A stretch of 64,000 nt of DNA from Micromonospora qiuiae (lineage in GTDB: Bacteria; Actinomycetota; Actinomycetes; Mycobacteriales; Micromonosporaceae): the NCBI RefSeq assembly GCF_016863555.1, contig NZ_BOPC01000031.1, positions 1 through 64,000 of the forward strand, in the 5' to 3' direction. Below the pieces are notes generated by a model. The model ran no database searches. It saw only the letters and a list, made by a program, of their open reading frames with translations, and had not been told where the DNA came from. Of this stretch, positions 1-10,591 are shown one piece after another. How positions within the stretch are numbered: position 1 is the stretch's first letter; each line of letters opens with the position of its first letter. Position numbers and translations under genes: made by a program.

Positions 1-816
1 ACCGGAGTTGACTCCGACCCGTTCGACGCCCTCCTGCCGATGCGCACCCACGGCGGCACGGAGCCCCTGTTCTGCGTGCATCCGGTCGGCGGGCTGAGCT
101 GGTGCTACTCGGGGCTGCTCCGCCAGCCCGGCCTCGACCGCCCGATCTACGGCCTGCAGGCCCGTGGCGCGGACGGCGCCGGCGTGCTGGCCGGCAGCGT
201 CGAGGAGATGGCCGCCGACTATCTCGCCGAGATCCGCCGGGTCCAGCCGCACGGCCCGTACCACCTGCTCGGCTGGTCCTTCGGCGGCCTGGTCGCCCAC
301 GCCATGGCGACCCGGTTGCAGGAGCAGGGCGAGCGGGTCGCCGTGCTCAGCCTGATCGACAGCTACCCGCCGATGGAGGTACCGGACGAGCGGGTCGACA
401 GCGCGGCGGAGGCGCGAGCCCTGCTCTTCGACGCCCTCGGCATGCCGGAGCTGCCCGCCGGCAGCGACGCCGGGACCGACGGCGACGACATCCACGAGGA
501 GCACGGCGACGGCGTCCTCGACGGGAAGACCGTCGACGCGTTGACCGGTGTCGTGCTGAACAACGCCCGGTTGATGGACGCGTTCACACCGCGACGGTTC
601 CACGGCGACGTCCAGTTGTTCGTGGCGACGCAGACCTGGGACGACCGCCTCGACCCCGCGCAGGTGTGGCAGGCGTACGTCGGGGGCCGGGTCGACGTCG
701 TACGGGTCGACTGCGAGCACAACCGGATGACGCAGGCAGCGGCACTGGAAACCGTCGGACCAGCGCTGGCCGACCGGTTGCGGGAAGCCCGCGACCACGA
801 GATCCGCACGGCATGA
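1..816 (+). CDS. NRPS C-terminal thioesterase domain (5'-truncated)
   Basis: The reading frame is open from base 1, so this is the end of a longer gene cut by the window edge and not a free-standing protein starting at the internal ATG at 40. The visible 271 residues form a type I thioesterase that would hydrolyse or cyclise the finished peptide off the last carrier protein. Motifs: a DPFDALLPMR linker typical of the carrier-to-TE junction, the substrate-loop FCVHPVGG, the nucleophile elbow GWSFGG (Ser93 of the visible part), a likely Asp120 (IDSYPP) and catalytic His240 (CEHNRM). An MbtH gene follows 12 bp downstream, as is usual in actinomycete NRPS operons. A stand-alone type II thioesterase is less likely because no start codon or ribosome site is seen. 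Confidence 0.9.
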   Translation, partial: TGVDSDPFDALLPMRTHGGTEPLFCVHPVGGLSWCYSGLLRQPGLDRPIYGLQARGADGAGVLAGSVEEMAADYLAEIRRVQPHGPYHLLGWSFGGLVAHAMATRLQEQGERVAVLSLIDSYPPMEVPDERVDSAAEARALLFDALGMPELPAGSDAGTDGDDIHEEHGDGVLDGKTVDALTGVVLNNARLMDAFTPRRFHGDVQLFVATQTWDDRLDPAQVWQAYVGGRVDVVRVDCEHNRMTQAAALETVGPALADRLREARDHEIRTA

Positions 817-828
817 GAGGAGCGAGCG

Positions 829-3135
<2,307 letters not shown>

Positions 3136-3148
<13 letters not shown>

Positions 3149-5085
3149 TCCTCGTCAACATGCCCTTCGCCGACCGGCGTCGGCCGTCGTTCGCGCTCAG
3201 CCAGCTCTCCGCGCTGGTACGGCGGGACTTCCCGGACGACTTCGAGGTGCGGGTCTGTTACGTCAACCACGACTTCGTCCGCTACTTCGGCGCCGAGGAG
3301 TATGACGCCATCGCCGGGGACATGGACTTCCACGTCGCCGGCGTGGGTGACTGGATGTTCCGGCAGATCGCCTTCCCGGAGCTGCCCGACAACGCCGACG
3401 AGTACTTCAGCCGCTACTTCACCGGCCCGGCAAAGGCCGACCTGCGGCGGACCCTGCTGCGGCGCCGGGCGGGATTGCGGGACTTCCTGCTGACCATGGT
3501 GGACAAGTACCGCCTCACCGAGGCAGATCTGCTCGGCTTCAGCTCGATGTTCACCCAGAACGTGCCCAGCCTCGCGGTGGCCCGCATCGTCAAGGACCGC
3601 AACTCCGCGGTCACCACGATGATGGGCGGCGCGAACTGCGAGGCGCCGATGGGTGCGGCACTGGCTGAGAACTGCCCGCAGCTCGACTTCGTCTTCTCCG
3701 GCCCCGCCCTGCTGACGTTCCCCGAGTTCCTGCGCTGCGTGATCGACGGGAACCTGGACCGGGCGCACCAGATCCGGGGCATCGTCACCAGGCGCAACTG
3801 CGCGGAGGGCGGTTATCGCAAGGCGATCGGCGCCAACGCCGACATCGACGACTACTTCGATCCGGACTACACCTCGTTCCGGGAGTCCTTCGATCAGATG
3901 GTGCGGCTGCCGGGCGCCCAGGCCGAGCCGATGCTGTTCTTCGAGACCTCGCGGGGCTGCTGGTGGGGTGAACGGGCGCATTGCACCTTCTGCGGCCTTA
4001 ACGGCCAGACGATGGCCTACCGGGCGATGCGGCCGGAGAACGCGCTGAAGCAGTTCGACTGGCTGTTCAGCCACGCGCCGTGGGCGAAGAGGTACTGCTG
4101 CACGGACAACATCATGCCGATGGACTACCTCACCGAGGTGTTCCCGAAGCTCGATCCGCCCGAGGGCATCTCCATCTTCTACGAGGTGAAGGTGGGCCTG
4201 GACATCGAGGACATGACGGTGCTCGAGCGGGCCGGCGTCAACGAGATCCAACCGGGCATCGAGGCGATGGCCACCCCGACCCTCAAGCTGATGCGCAAGG
4301 GCACGTCGTCGTTCCAGAACATCCAGTTCCTGAAGAACTGCCTGCGGCTCGGCATCAGCCCGGTGTGGAACCTGCTGATCGGCTTCCCCGGCGAGGCCGA
4401 GGATACCTACCGGCAGTACGTCGGGGACCTGCCGCTGCTTCTCCATCTTCCGCCGCCGCAGGGCTGCTTTCCGGTGCGGTTCGACCGGTTCAGCCCCTAC
4501 TTCAACAACGCCACGGAGTACGGGCTGGAGCTGGAGCCGGTGGACCACTACCGGCTGACGTACCCCTTCGACCGGGACGGGCTGCGAAATGTGGCGTACT
4601 ACTTCGCCGACCAGAAGGTCTCCGACTACATGATCTCGGCGGCGACCTGGCTGCGCCCGCTGCGCGACCGGGTGTCAGAGTGGAACTCGGCGTGGGCGGC
4701 AGCGGCTCGCCCGTCGCTGACCCTCACCCGCGCCGACGGCGTCGCCACCGTCCACGATTCCCGCTCCGGCCAGGAGCGCAGCTACACGCTGGACGACCTC
4801 GACACCGAGCTGCTGCTGCACCTCGACAAGCCGGTACGGGTGGACAAGCTGGCCGCCGAGCTGCCGCGGCTCGCGGACGTGCTCGACAGCCGGCTGGCCG
4901 GACTGCGCGAACGGCAGCTGCTCTTCTTCGAGGGACAGCGGGTGATGAGCGTCTGCGTCTCCGACAGCGACGTCGACCCCATGCCCCGCCCCCGGCGCAC
5001 CGTGGTCGGTGGGGCGAGGTCGCTGCCGCTGTCGCCGGCCCGACTGCCGCGGAACGCGTCGGACCTGTCCGTATCCGTCGCGTAG
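3136..5085 (+). CDS. Cobalamin-binding radical SAM enzyme, RiPP maturation radical SAM protein 1-like
   Basis: A 649-residue protein with an N-terminal B12-binding-like region (about 1-210, including GFSSMFTQNVPSLAVAR and MMGGANCEAPMG) and a radical SAM core. The cluster-binding cysteines are Cys275, Cys283 and Cys286 (CWWGERAHCTFCGLNG), a CX7CX2C pattern typical of RiPP maturation radical SAM protein 1 (recalled as TIGR03975, also called RiPP C-methyltransferase) instead of CX3CX2C. Strands with YEVK and QPGIE complete the barrel. The GTG start at 3136 lies inside the end of the reductase gene. Presence of this family in an NRPS tailoring operon is odd; C-methylation at an unactivated carbon is the likely reaction but is inferred. 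A paralogue lies at 13932-15761. Confidence 0.85.
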
Positions 5086-5117
5086 GCCAACCGACCGAAC
5101 GATCGAAGGAGCCTGCC

Positions 5118-5945
5118 ATGCCGCTCGTGGTGGCCAACGGGACGAAGATCAACTACACCGAGCACGGCACGGGTGACCCGGTCCTCATGGTGATGGGGAC
5201 GGGCAGCCCGGGCAGTGTCTGGCAACTGCACCAGGTGCCGGCGCTGGTGGCGGCCGGCTACCGGGTCATCACGTTCGACAACCGTGGGGTCGCGCCGTTG
5301 CCGGCCGGCGAGGCCAAGCCGACGATCGACGATCTCGTCGGTGACGTCGTCGCCCTGGTCGAACGCATCTGCGGCGGCCGGGCCCGGCTGGTCGGCACGT
5401 CAATGGGAGCGCACGTGGCGCAGGAGGTGATGGTCGTCCGGCCCGACCTCGTGCACCAGGCCGTCCTGATGGCGACCCGCGGCCGGACCGACACGTTCCG
5501 GGGCGCGCTCGCCGCGGCGGAGGCGACGATCGCCATAGGGGAGGCGAAGCTTTCGCCGCAGGTGCACACCGTGTGGCGGCTGATCCAGAGTCTGTCCCCG
5601 CACACGCTCAACGACGAGGCACAGGTCCGGTCCTGGCTCAGTCTGATGGAGTTCTTCCCCCCGTCCATCGAGGTGGCTGCGGCGCAGACGGAACTGGAGC
5701 GGATGGCCGACCGGCTCGACACGTACCGCAGCATCACGCCGCCACCGGGCGGATGCCTGGTGATCGGCTTCACCGATGACCTGGTGACGCCGCCGTACCT
5801 CGGCCACGAGGTGGCCGAGGCGATTCCCGGCGGCCGGTTCGAGGCGGTTGACCGGTGCGGGCACTTCGGCTACCTGGAGAGACCGGACGCCGTCAACGCC
5901 CTGCTCGTCGATTTCTTCCGATCGGGCTCGGGAAGCGGCACCTGA
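5118..5945 (+). CDS. Alpha/beta hydrolase
   Basis: A 275-residue alpha/beta hydrolase with an oxyanion HGTGDP motif near residue 15, nucleophile Ser95 in GTSMGA, acid Asp in FTDDLVTP and base His in RCGHFGY. A strong GAAGGAG ribosome site precedes the ATG. It lies 32 bp after the radical SAM gene in the same operon. Its job could be proofreading (type II thioesterase-like), peptide trimming or hydrolysis of a tailoring intermediate. The sequence looks more like the general peroxidase/esterase-type hydrolases that accompany NRPS clusters than a classical type II thioesterase. The substrate is unknown. Confidence 0.85.
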   Translation: MPLVVANGTKINYTEHGTGDPVLMVMGTGSPGSVWQLHQVPALVAAGYRVITFDNRGVAPLPAGEAKPTIDDLVGDVVALVERICGGRARLVGTSMGAHVAQEVMVVRPDLVHQAVLMATRGRTDTFRGALAAAEATIAIGEAKLSPQVHTVWRLIQSLSPHTLNDEAQVRSWLSLMEFFPPSIEVAAAQTELERMADRLDTYRSITPPPGGCLVIGFTDDLVTPPYLGHEVAEAIPGGRFEAVDRCGHFGYLERPDAVNALLVDFFRSGSGSGT

Positions 5946-6006
5946 CGCCCTGACCTTCGATCACTCGGCCGAATCCGACGAGATTCTCGACCGAAAGGAG
6001 ACGCCA

Positions 6007-6129
6007 TTGTTGTCGGGGCGCTGGGTGACGCTTGCCCCTGAAAGCCGACCAAAGGCAGATCAAGAAATGGTTGTCCAGAGATTCTCGGCCGGTGGAGGGC
6101 CCGCTTCTGCGTCGCTTTCGGCGGCCTGA
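6007..6129 (+). CDS. Possible 40-residue small peptide gene
   Basis: A TTG-initiated frame of 40 codons preceded at 5994-6000 by GAAAGGAG, a good ribosome site with about 6 bp spacing. The peptide starts LLSGRWVTLAPESRP and ends in the Gly/Ala/Ser-rich AGGGPASASLSAA. It lies between the hydrolase and the Fe/2OG oxygenase, 44 bp before the latter's start. Third-position GC is only about 60 percent by my count (16 of 40 codons end in A or T), well below neighbouring genes, so it may be chance. It is listed because a RiPP-family radical SAM gene lies in the same operon and short precursors are commonly missed. Confidence 0.25.
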   Translation: MLSGRWVTLAPESRPKADQEMVVQRFSAGGGPASASLSAA

Positions 6130-6173
6130 TCGATGGATGGAAGCGGCGCTAGATGAGCGAATAGGAGGTAAGT

Positions 6174-6935
6174 GTGGAAGCGTCTGTGATAGATCCGCTC
6201 GCGAGCCTCGCGGCGCACGAGGTGGACTTGGCGCAGCTGGCCGAGGCGCGAGAACGGCTCGCGACGTACGGCTTCGCGAGGCTGTCCTTCATCGTCCCGG
6301 AGCAACTCAAGGCCGTCGTCGCCAAGGAGGTGCTGAACCTGGTCGGTGGCGCGGGTGTCCGTCGTGACCTGCGTTTCGCGGCGACCGGCAACACCCCACG
6401 CCGGATGCGGAACGTGCGGCGGGACGAAGTGGCGCAAGGCAGCTCGGTCATCCCGGCGGTGTACGAGTCGGAGCTCCTGCGCGAGCTACTCACCGAGGTG
6501 GCCGGGGAACCGGTGCTGCCGTGCCCCTACGAGCCCGAGCAGTACGTGATCACCCGGCTGGAGGAGGTCGGCGACACGCACGGCTGGCACTGGGACGACT
6601 ACGCCTTCGCGCTGGTCTGGATCATCGAGTGCCCGGCTCCCGAGCACGGTGGATTCGTGCAGTGCGTGCCGAGAACGAAATGGAACAAGGATAAGCCGGA
6701 AATCAACCACGCGCTCCTCGCCGGGCCAACCTACTCGGCTTCTTTCGCACCCGGCGACCTCTATCTGATGCGCACCGACACGACCCTGCACCGCGTCTAT
6801 CCAATTACCGCCGGGGTGCGCACCATCATCAATATGGGGTACGCCGCCACGACGGACCTCGAACGACGAATCTCGCACGAGACCATGGACGCGTTGTGGG
6901 CCGAGACGGCCCCGGCGGCGCCCCAGAGTTCCTGA
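6174..6935 (+). CDS. BesD-like Fe(II)/2-oxoglutarate oxygenase (HxD type)
   Basis: A 253-residue cupin-fold non-heme iron protein. Likely iron ligands are His139 and Asp141 (GWHWDDY) and His206 (TTLHRV), with Arg216 (GVRTIIN) to bind 2-oxoglutarate. Length and layout resemble the BesD/WelO5-like family that acts on free amino acids; halogenases of that family replace the Asp with Gly or Ala, whereas here Asp is present, so hydroxylation is predicted. The family link is from memory of motifs and is moderate. The GTG start is supported by ATAGGAGGTAAGT immediately upstream; the next gene starts 9 bp after the stop. Confidence 0.75.
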   Translation: MEASVIDPLASLAAHEVDLAQLAEARERLATYGFARLSFIVPEQLKAVVAKEVLNLVGGAGVRRDLRFAATGNTPRRMRNVRRDEVAQGSSVIPAVYESELLRELLTEVAGEPVLPCPYEPEQYVITRLEEVGDTHGWHWDDYAFALVWIIECPAPEHGGFVQCVPRTKWNKDKPEINHALLAGPTYSASFAPGDLYLMRTDTTLHRVYPITAGVRTIINMGYAATTDLERRISHETMDALWAETAPAAPQSS

Positions 6936-6944
6936 GGAGAAATC

Positions 6945-7985
6945 ATGACCGACACAAGCTTCATACCCCGTCCGGCAGTGGCTCCCTCCTACACGGTCGG
7001 GGCAGCCGCCAGCCTTTTCTCGTCATACGTGGTGGCCTCGGCGATCTCCGCCAGCCACCAGCTCGGCCTGCTCGACCTGCTGCACACCGAGGGCGGGACG
7101 GACGTCGCCACGGCCGCGGGCGACCGCCTCGACCACGGCGTCGTCCGAGGGCTGCTCGACACACTGGTGTGGGCGAAGGTCGTCGAGGTCGACGGTGACC
7201 GCTACGCGGTCGGCCCGGGATTCGCCGATGTCTACGCCGCGCGCGGCTACTTCTACTGGCTCGTGAAGGGGTGCGGTGAGTTGTTCTCCATCGCGCCCGA
7301 CGTGGCGGCGCCGGGGCAGCGGGTGGACGACTTCTACCACCGCGACATGCGCGCGGTCGCGATCGGCTCGCGCCTGATCGGCGACAGCGAGGTGGAGCCC
7401 CTCTTCGACGAGATCATCGGCGGGCTCGACTTCACCACCATCGCCGACCTCGGTTGCGGCTCCGGGCAACGCCTCATCCGGATCGCCGAGCGCGACCCAG
7501 GGGTGACGGCCGTCGGTGTCGACATCGCGCGCGGCGCCGTGGACCTGGCCGAGAAATCGGTGGCGGACGCAGGCCTCGACGGCCGGGTGCGAATCGTGCA
7601 GGGCGACGTGCTGGCCCTTCGGCCCGAAGAGGTCTTCGCCGACGTGGAGGTCGTGACCTGCGTCTTCATGGGCCACGACTTCTGGCCGATGCAACGGTGT
7701 GTCGACGGGCTGGCCAACCTGCGCCGCGCCTTCCCGAACGCCAAACGGCTGCTGCTGTGCGACGTGGTCCGCACCCCGGGAGCCGCCAGCCCGGAGACGA
7801 CCACGATCTTCACGCTCGGCTTCGAGCTGATCCACGACCTCATGGGCGTTTACATCCCTAGCCGGGAAGAGTGGCTGGAGGCGTTCGATGCGGCTGGCTG
7901 GGAGCTGGTCCGCGAACGCCATGTGGCCGCTCCACCGTCCGGGATCCTCTTCGAGCTGGTCCCTTCGGCCTCCAGGAGCGCGTGA
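6945..7985 (+). CDS. Class I SAM-dependent methyltransferase
   Basis: A 346-residue methyltransferase. An N-terminal helical, winged-helix-like dimerisation region (1-110) is followed by a Rossmann domain with SAM motif I IADLGCGSG at 166-174, the acidic GVDIARG strand and a VTCVFMGHDFWP segment. A DVVRTPG strand follows near residue 280. The two-part layout is that of plant-type O-methyltransferases and of bacterial alpha-keto acid C-methyltransferases such as MppJ; the GHDFW segment could supply a metal-binding His as in MppJ, but that is inference. It lies 9 bp after the oxygenase and 1 bp before the second MbtH. It probably methylates an amino-acid precursor or the peptide. Confidence 0.85.
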   Translation: MTDTSFIPRPAVAPSYTVGAAASLFSSYVVASAISASHQLGLLDLLHTEGGTDVATAAGDRLDHGVVRGLLDTLVWAKVVEVDGDRYAVGPGFADVYAARGYFYWLVKGCGELFSIAPDVAAPGQRVDDFYHRDMRAVAIGSRLIGDSEVEPLFDEIIGGLDFTTIADLGCGSGQRLIRIAERDPGVTAVGVDIARGAVDLAEKSVADAGLDGRVRIVQGDVLALRPEEVFADVEVVTCVFMGHDFWPMQRCVDGLANLRRAFPNAKRLLLCDVVRTPGAASPETTTIFTLGFELIHDLMGVYIPSREEWLEAFDAAGWELVRERHVAAPPSGILFELVPSASRSA

Positions 7986-7986
7986 G

Positions 7987-8214
7987 ATGATCAACCCGTT
8001 CGACCGGCCGGACGGCACGTACCTCGTGCTGGTCAACGCCGAGTCGCAGTATTCCCTGTGGCCCGAGCCGAACCCGGTGCCGGCCGGTTGGTCGGTGGCG
8101 CACGGCCCGGCGGGCCGGGACGACTGCCTCGCGTTTGTCGAGACCATCTGGACCGACATGCGGCCGGCAAGCCTCGCCCGCGCGATGGCGGCGGACTCCG
8201 GAGCGCTCCGATGA
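7987..8214 (+). CDS. MbtH-like NRPS chaperone (copy 2)
   Basis: A 75-residue second MbtH protein with the typical NPFD start, SQYSLWPE, VPAGW, DDCLAFVE and WTDMRPASL blocks. It is closer to the textbook MbtH consensus than copy 1 because it keeps NPFD and SLWP. The ATG is 1 bp after the methyltransferase stop, and its own TGA overlaps the next gene's ATG. Two MbtH genes in one operon suggest that more than one adenylation domain or NRPS protein depends on them. Confidence 0.95.
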   Translation: MINPFDRPDGTYLVLVNAESQYSLWPEPNPVPAGWSVAHGPAGRDDCLAFVETIWTDMRPASLARAMAADSGALR

Positions 8215-9224
8215 CCACCGCCTGGCCCCGTTACGAGCTCAGCGATGCCGATGTCGCGGCGCTGACCTCGATCGTCGACACCGTAAGGGCGACGCCGTAC
8301 GCCGATCCGCGACAGCCCGACTTCTACGACCGGAACCGGTTCGCGGTGCGGCAACTGCCGGCGGGCCTCTGGGAGTTCCTTGACGACTTCCGGCACAGCG
8401 AGCCGGCGGCCGGGTGCACGGTGCACGGTTTCCCGGTCGACGACCGGCTGGTCGGGCCGACGCCAACACACTGGGACGCCGAGCAGAGCGAAGCACACGT
8501 CACCGAGATCGAGGTGTTCCTGGCGCTGTGCGGCATGGCTCTCGGTGAGCCCTTCACCTGGGAGACGCTCCAGGGTGGCCGGCTGGTCCAGAACATCGTG
8601 CCGATCCCCGGTGACGAGGCCCGCCAGAACGGCCACGGCAGCGAAGCGCTGCTGGAGTTCCACACCGAGGATGCGTTTCACCCGAGCCGCTGTGACTACC
8701 TGCTGCTGTTCGGCGTACGCAACGAGGACAAGGTCGCCACCACCGTGGCGTCCGTACGGGAACTGGCGTTGAACCCGGCCGACGTGGAAATGCTCACGCA
8801 ACGGCGCTATCACATCCTGCCCGACGACGAGCACATCCGTCAGCTCACCCTGCGCCAGCCGGACCATCCAGCGTTGAAGCTGGTCGAGCGGATGCGCGAC
8901 GCCCCTGAGCCGGTCGCGGTGCTGTTCGGCGATCCGGCCCGTCCGTATCTGCGGATCGACCTGCCGTTCATGCGGTGCGTGGGAAACGACCCGGTGGCCC
9001 AGCGCGCCCTGGATGCCCTGCACACGCAGTTGCTCGCGAATCAGGACGATGTGGTGGTGGAGCGCGGGACGCTGCTCATCGTCGACAACTACCAAGCGGT
9101 GCACGGCCGCAGGTCGTTCCGAGCACGCTACGACGGGACCGACCGGTGGCTCAAGAAGCTCACCGTCAGCCGCAACCTGCGAGCCAGCACCGAATTCCCC
9201 CGGGGCAGCCGGGTGCTCGTCTAG
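8211..9224 (+). CDS. VioC-like Fe(II)/2-oxoglutarate amino-acid beta-hydroxylase
   Basis: A 337-residue TauD/clavaminate synthase-family oxygenase. The metal triad is His151, Glu153 and His298 (EFHTEDAFHP and AVHGRR) with a candidate 2-oxoglutarate Arg304 in FRARYDG. A His-X-Glu triad with the HTEDAFHP context is typical of the VioC/AsnO/MppO group that hydroxylates the beta carbon of Arg, Asn or related free amino acids. The ATG at 8211 overlaps the MbtH stop, giving a compact N terminus, and is preferred over an upstream in-frame ATG. It is the last gene before the hairpin at 9244. A beta-hydroxy amino acid in the NRPS product is inferred. Confidence 0.88.
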   Translation: MTTAWPRYELSDADVAALTSIVDTVRATPYADPRQPDFYDRNRFAVRQLPAGLWEFLDDFRHSEPAAGCTVHGFPVDDRLVGPTPTHWDAEQSEAHVTEIEVFLALCGMALGEPFTWETLQGGRLVQNIVPIPGDEARQNGHGSEALLEFHTEDAFHPSRCDYLLLFGVRNEDKVATTVASVRELALNPADVEMLTQRRYHILPDDEHIRQLTLRQPDHPALKLVERMRDAPEPVAVLFGDPARPYLRIDLPFMRCVGNDPVAQRALDALHTQLLANQDDVVVERGTLLIVDNYQAVHGRRSFRARYDGTDRWLKKLTVSRNLRASTEFPRGSRVLV

Positions 9225-9243
9225 ACACTGAATCGGGACCACG

Positions 9244-9272
9244 GTGGTGGGCGCGACGGACGCGCCCACCAC
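9244..9272. terminator. Hairpin terminator after the NRPS tailoring operon
   Basis: Perfect 12-bp arms (9244-9255 GTGGTGGGCGCG and 9261-9272 CGCGCCCACCAC) enclose a 5-nt loop ACGGA, 20 bp after the oxygenase stop. There is no U-tract, as is common in actinomycetes. It separates the operon from the SDR gene. Confidence 0.75.
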
Positions 9273-9327
9273 GGCATGCACGGACGTGTCTGTCGAGCGC
9301 GTCCGAACAGGAGGAGGGGAGACTTTC

Positions 9328-10089
9328 ATGCGGACGGTGATCATTTCCGGTGGATCCAGCGGCATCGGCTGGGCCACGGCGGAACGCTTCGCCAGCGGCG
9401 GCGACCAGGTCTTCAACCTCGATGTGAGGGCTCCCACCGAGCCATCGAACCCGGCGGTGAGCTGGATCGAGAACGACGTCGCAGACTGGTCCGCGGTGCG
9501 GGCCGCGGTGACCCGCGTGGCCGAGACGACCGGTACGGTTGACGTGGTGATCGCCAACGCCGGCATCAGCATCCGGCACGGAGTGCTGGAGCTCACCGAG
9601 GCGGACGTGCGCCGGGTCGTCGACGTCAACCTGCTGGGTGTGCTCGGCCTGTGGCAGGCCGCCGCCGACGTGATGGTGCGGCAGCGGGCCGGCGTTCTGC
9701 TGGCCACGGCCTCGGTCAACGGCGCGCGGGGATACCCGCTCTACGCCGACTACAACGCGACCAAGGCCGGCATCGTGGCGCTGTGCCGCACGTTCGCCCT
9801 GGAGCTGAGCCCGTGGATCCGGGTTGCGTGCGTCAGCCCGGGGGCGGTGCTGACGCCGATGCAGCTGGCCGAGTACACGCCGGCGATGCTCGACGAGGTG
9901 AACGCGAGAATCCCAGCCGGGCGGCACGCCTCTCCGGAGGAGATCGCCGGGGCGTTTCACTATCTGGCCTCCGCGGAGGCGAGCTTTCTCACCGGCCAGG
10001 AACTGGTCATCGACGGCGCGGAGACCGCCGGCGCGACCACCGCCGTGTTCGGTACCGGCGAGCGAATCATCGGTACGGAGCGGAGGTGA
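9328..10089 (+). CDS. Short-chain dehydrogenase/reductase
   Basis: A 253-residue classical SDR with the cofactor motif SGGSSGIG at residues 7-14, the NAGIS strand, a Ser in TASVNGA and the active-site YNATK. The C-terminal LTGQELVIDGAE is typical of FabG-like enzymes. The start at 9328 follows GGAGGAGGGGA at 9310-9320; upstream in-frame starts would read through the terminator hairpin. It may act on the NRPS pathway or be separate, because the terminator breaks the operon before it. The substrate is unknown. Confidence 0.88.
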   Translation: MRTVIISGGSSGIGWATAERFASGGDQVFNLDVRAPTEPSNPAVSWIENDVADWSAVRAAVTRVAETTGTVDVVIANAGISIRHGVLELTEADVRRVVDVNLLGVLGLWQAAADVMVRQRAGVLLATASVNGARGYPLYADYNATKAGIVALCRTFALELSPWIRVACVSPGAVLTPMQLAEYTPAMLDEVNARIPAGRHASPEEIAGAFHYLASAEASFLTGQELVIDGAETAGATTAVFGTGERIIGTERR

Positions 10090-10094
10090 CCGGC

Positions 10095-10529
10095 ATGAGC
10101 GCGGGGACGCAGGAATCCGAGCAGGGAAAGAGGACGGTGGTGCTGGCGGTGGTCGGCGTGGTGGTGTTTCTCGTGCTCGCCGGGGCGGGCACGGCCGTCT
10201 ACCTGACGGCGCGTAGCGGTGGCGTCGCCAAGCAGGTTGTGGACGACTACTACCGGGCGCTGGAGGAGCAGCGGTTCGACGACGCGTACGGGATGCTGTG
10301 CGCCGACGTCCGTTCCAGCCAACCGTGGGAGACGTTCGAGTCAACGGTCGCGGCCCGGCCCCCGACTACCCACGAGATGACCGGCGAGCTGCGGGTCAAC
10401 GGCATGCCGTGGGAGACCACCGGCACGGTGGGTGTCAGCGTCACCTACGCGGACGGCACGAGCCAGGCCCGGATGGTCTCGCTGGTCCGCCAGGGCGGTG
10501 ACTGGCTCATCTGCGGTTCCCCCGTCTGA
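10095..10529 (+). CDS. Membrane-anchored hypothetical protein (DUF4878/NTF2-like)
   Basis: A 144-residue protein with a short cytoplasmic N terminus, one membrane segment at about residues 15-38 (VVLAVVGVVVFLVLAGAGTAVYL) and an extracytoplasmic domain of about 100 residues. The segment DDYYRALEEQRFDDAYGMLCADV and the C-terminal GDWLICG resemble small NTF2-like or DUF4878 lipoproteins. The ATG follows GGAGGTGA at 10082-10089, overlapping the SDR stop, so the two are co-translated. Two cysteines flank the domain and could form a disulphide. Function is unknown. Confidence 0.8.
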   Translation: MSAGTQESEQGKRTVVLAVVGVVVFLVLAGAGTAVYLTARSGGVAKQVVDDYYRALEEQRFDDAYGMLCADVRSSQPWETFESTVAARPPTTHEMTGELRVNGMPWETTGTVGVSVTYADGTSQARMVSLVRQGGDWLICGSPV

Positions 10530-10544
10530 CCATGCGCGCCGGTA

Positions 10545-10580
10545 CCTTCCCCGGCGCTTTCAGTGCGGCTCTGGGGAAGG
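10545..10580. terminator. Possible bidirectional terminator hairpin
   Basis: Eight-bp arms CCTTCCCC (10545-10552) and GGGGAAGG (10573-10580) lie in the 62-bp gap between two convergent genes. The 20-nt loop weakens the case. Confidence 0.4.
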
Positions 10581-10591
10581 GGCGACGCGGA

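Noticed and set aside
40..816. Free-standing thioesterase starting at ATG 40
   Set aside because: The frame continues open to base 1 with a DPFDALLP linker typical of an NRPS carrier-thioesterase junction and there is no ribosome site.
6174..6935. Radical halogenase call for the BesD-like protein
   Set aside because: The iron-site Asp (Asp141) is present; known halogenases of this fold have Gly or Ala there.
7023..9719. Minus-strand open frame of 898 codons
   Set aside because: Opposite the methyltransferase, MbtH, oxygenase and SDR genes, all with clear motifs; composition is typical of antisense frames in high-GC DNA.
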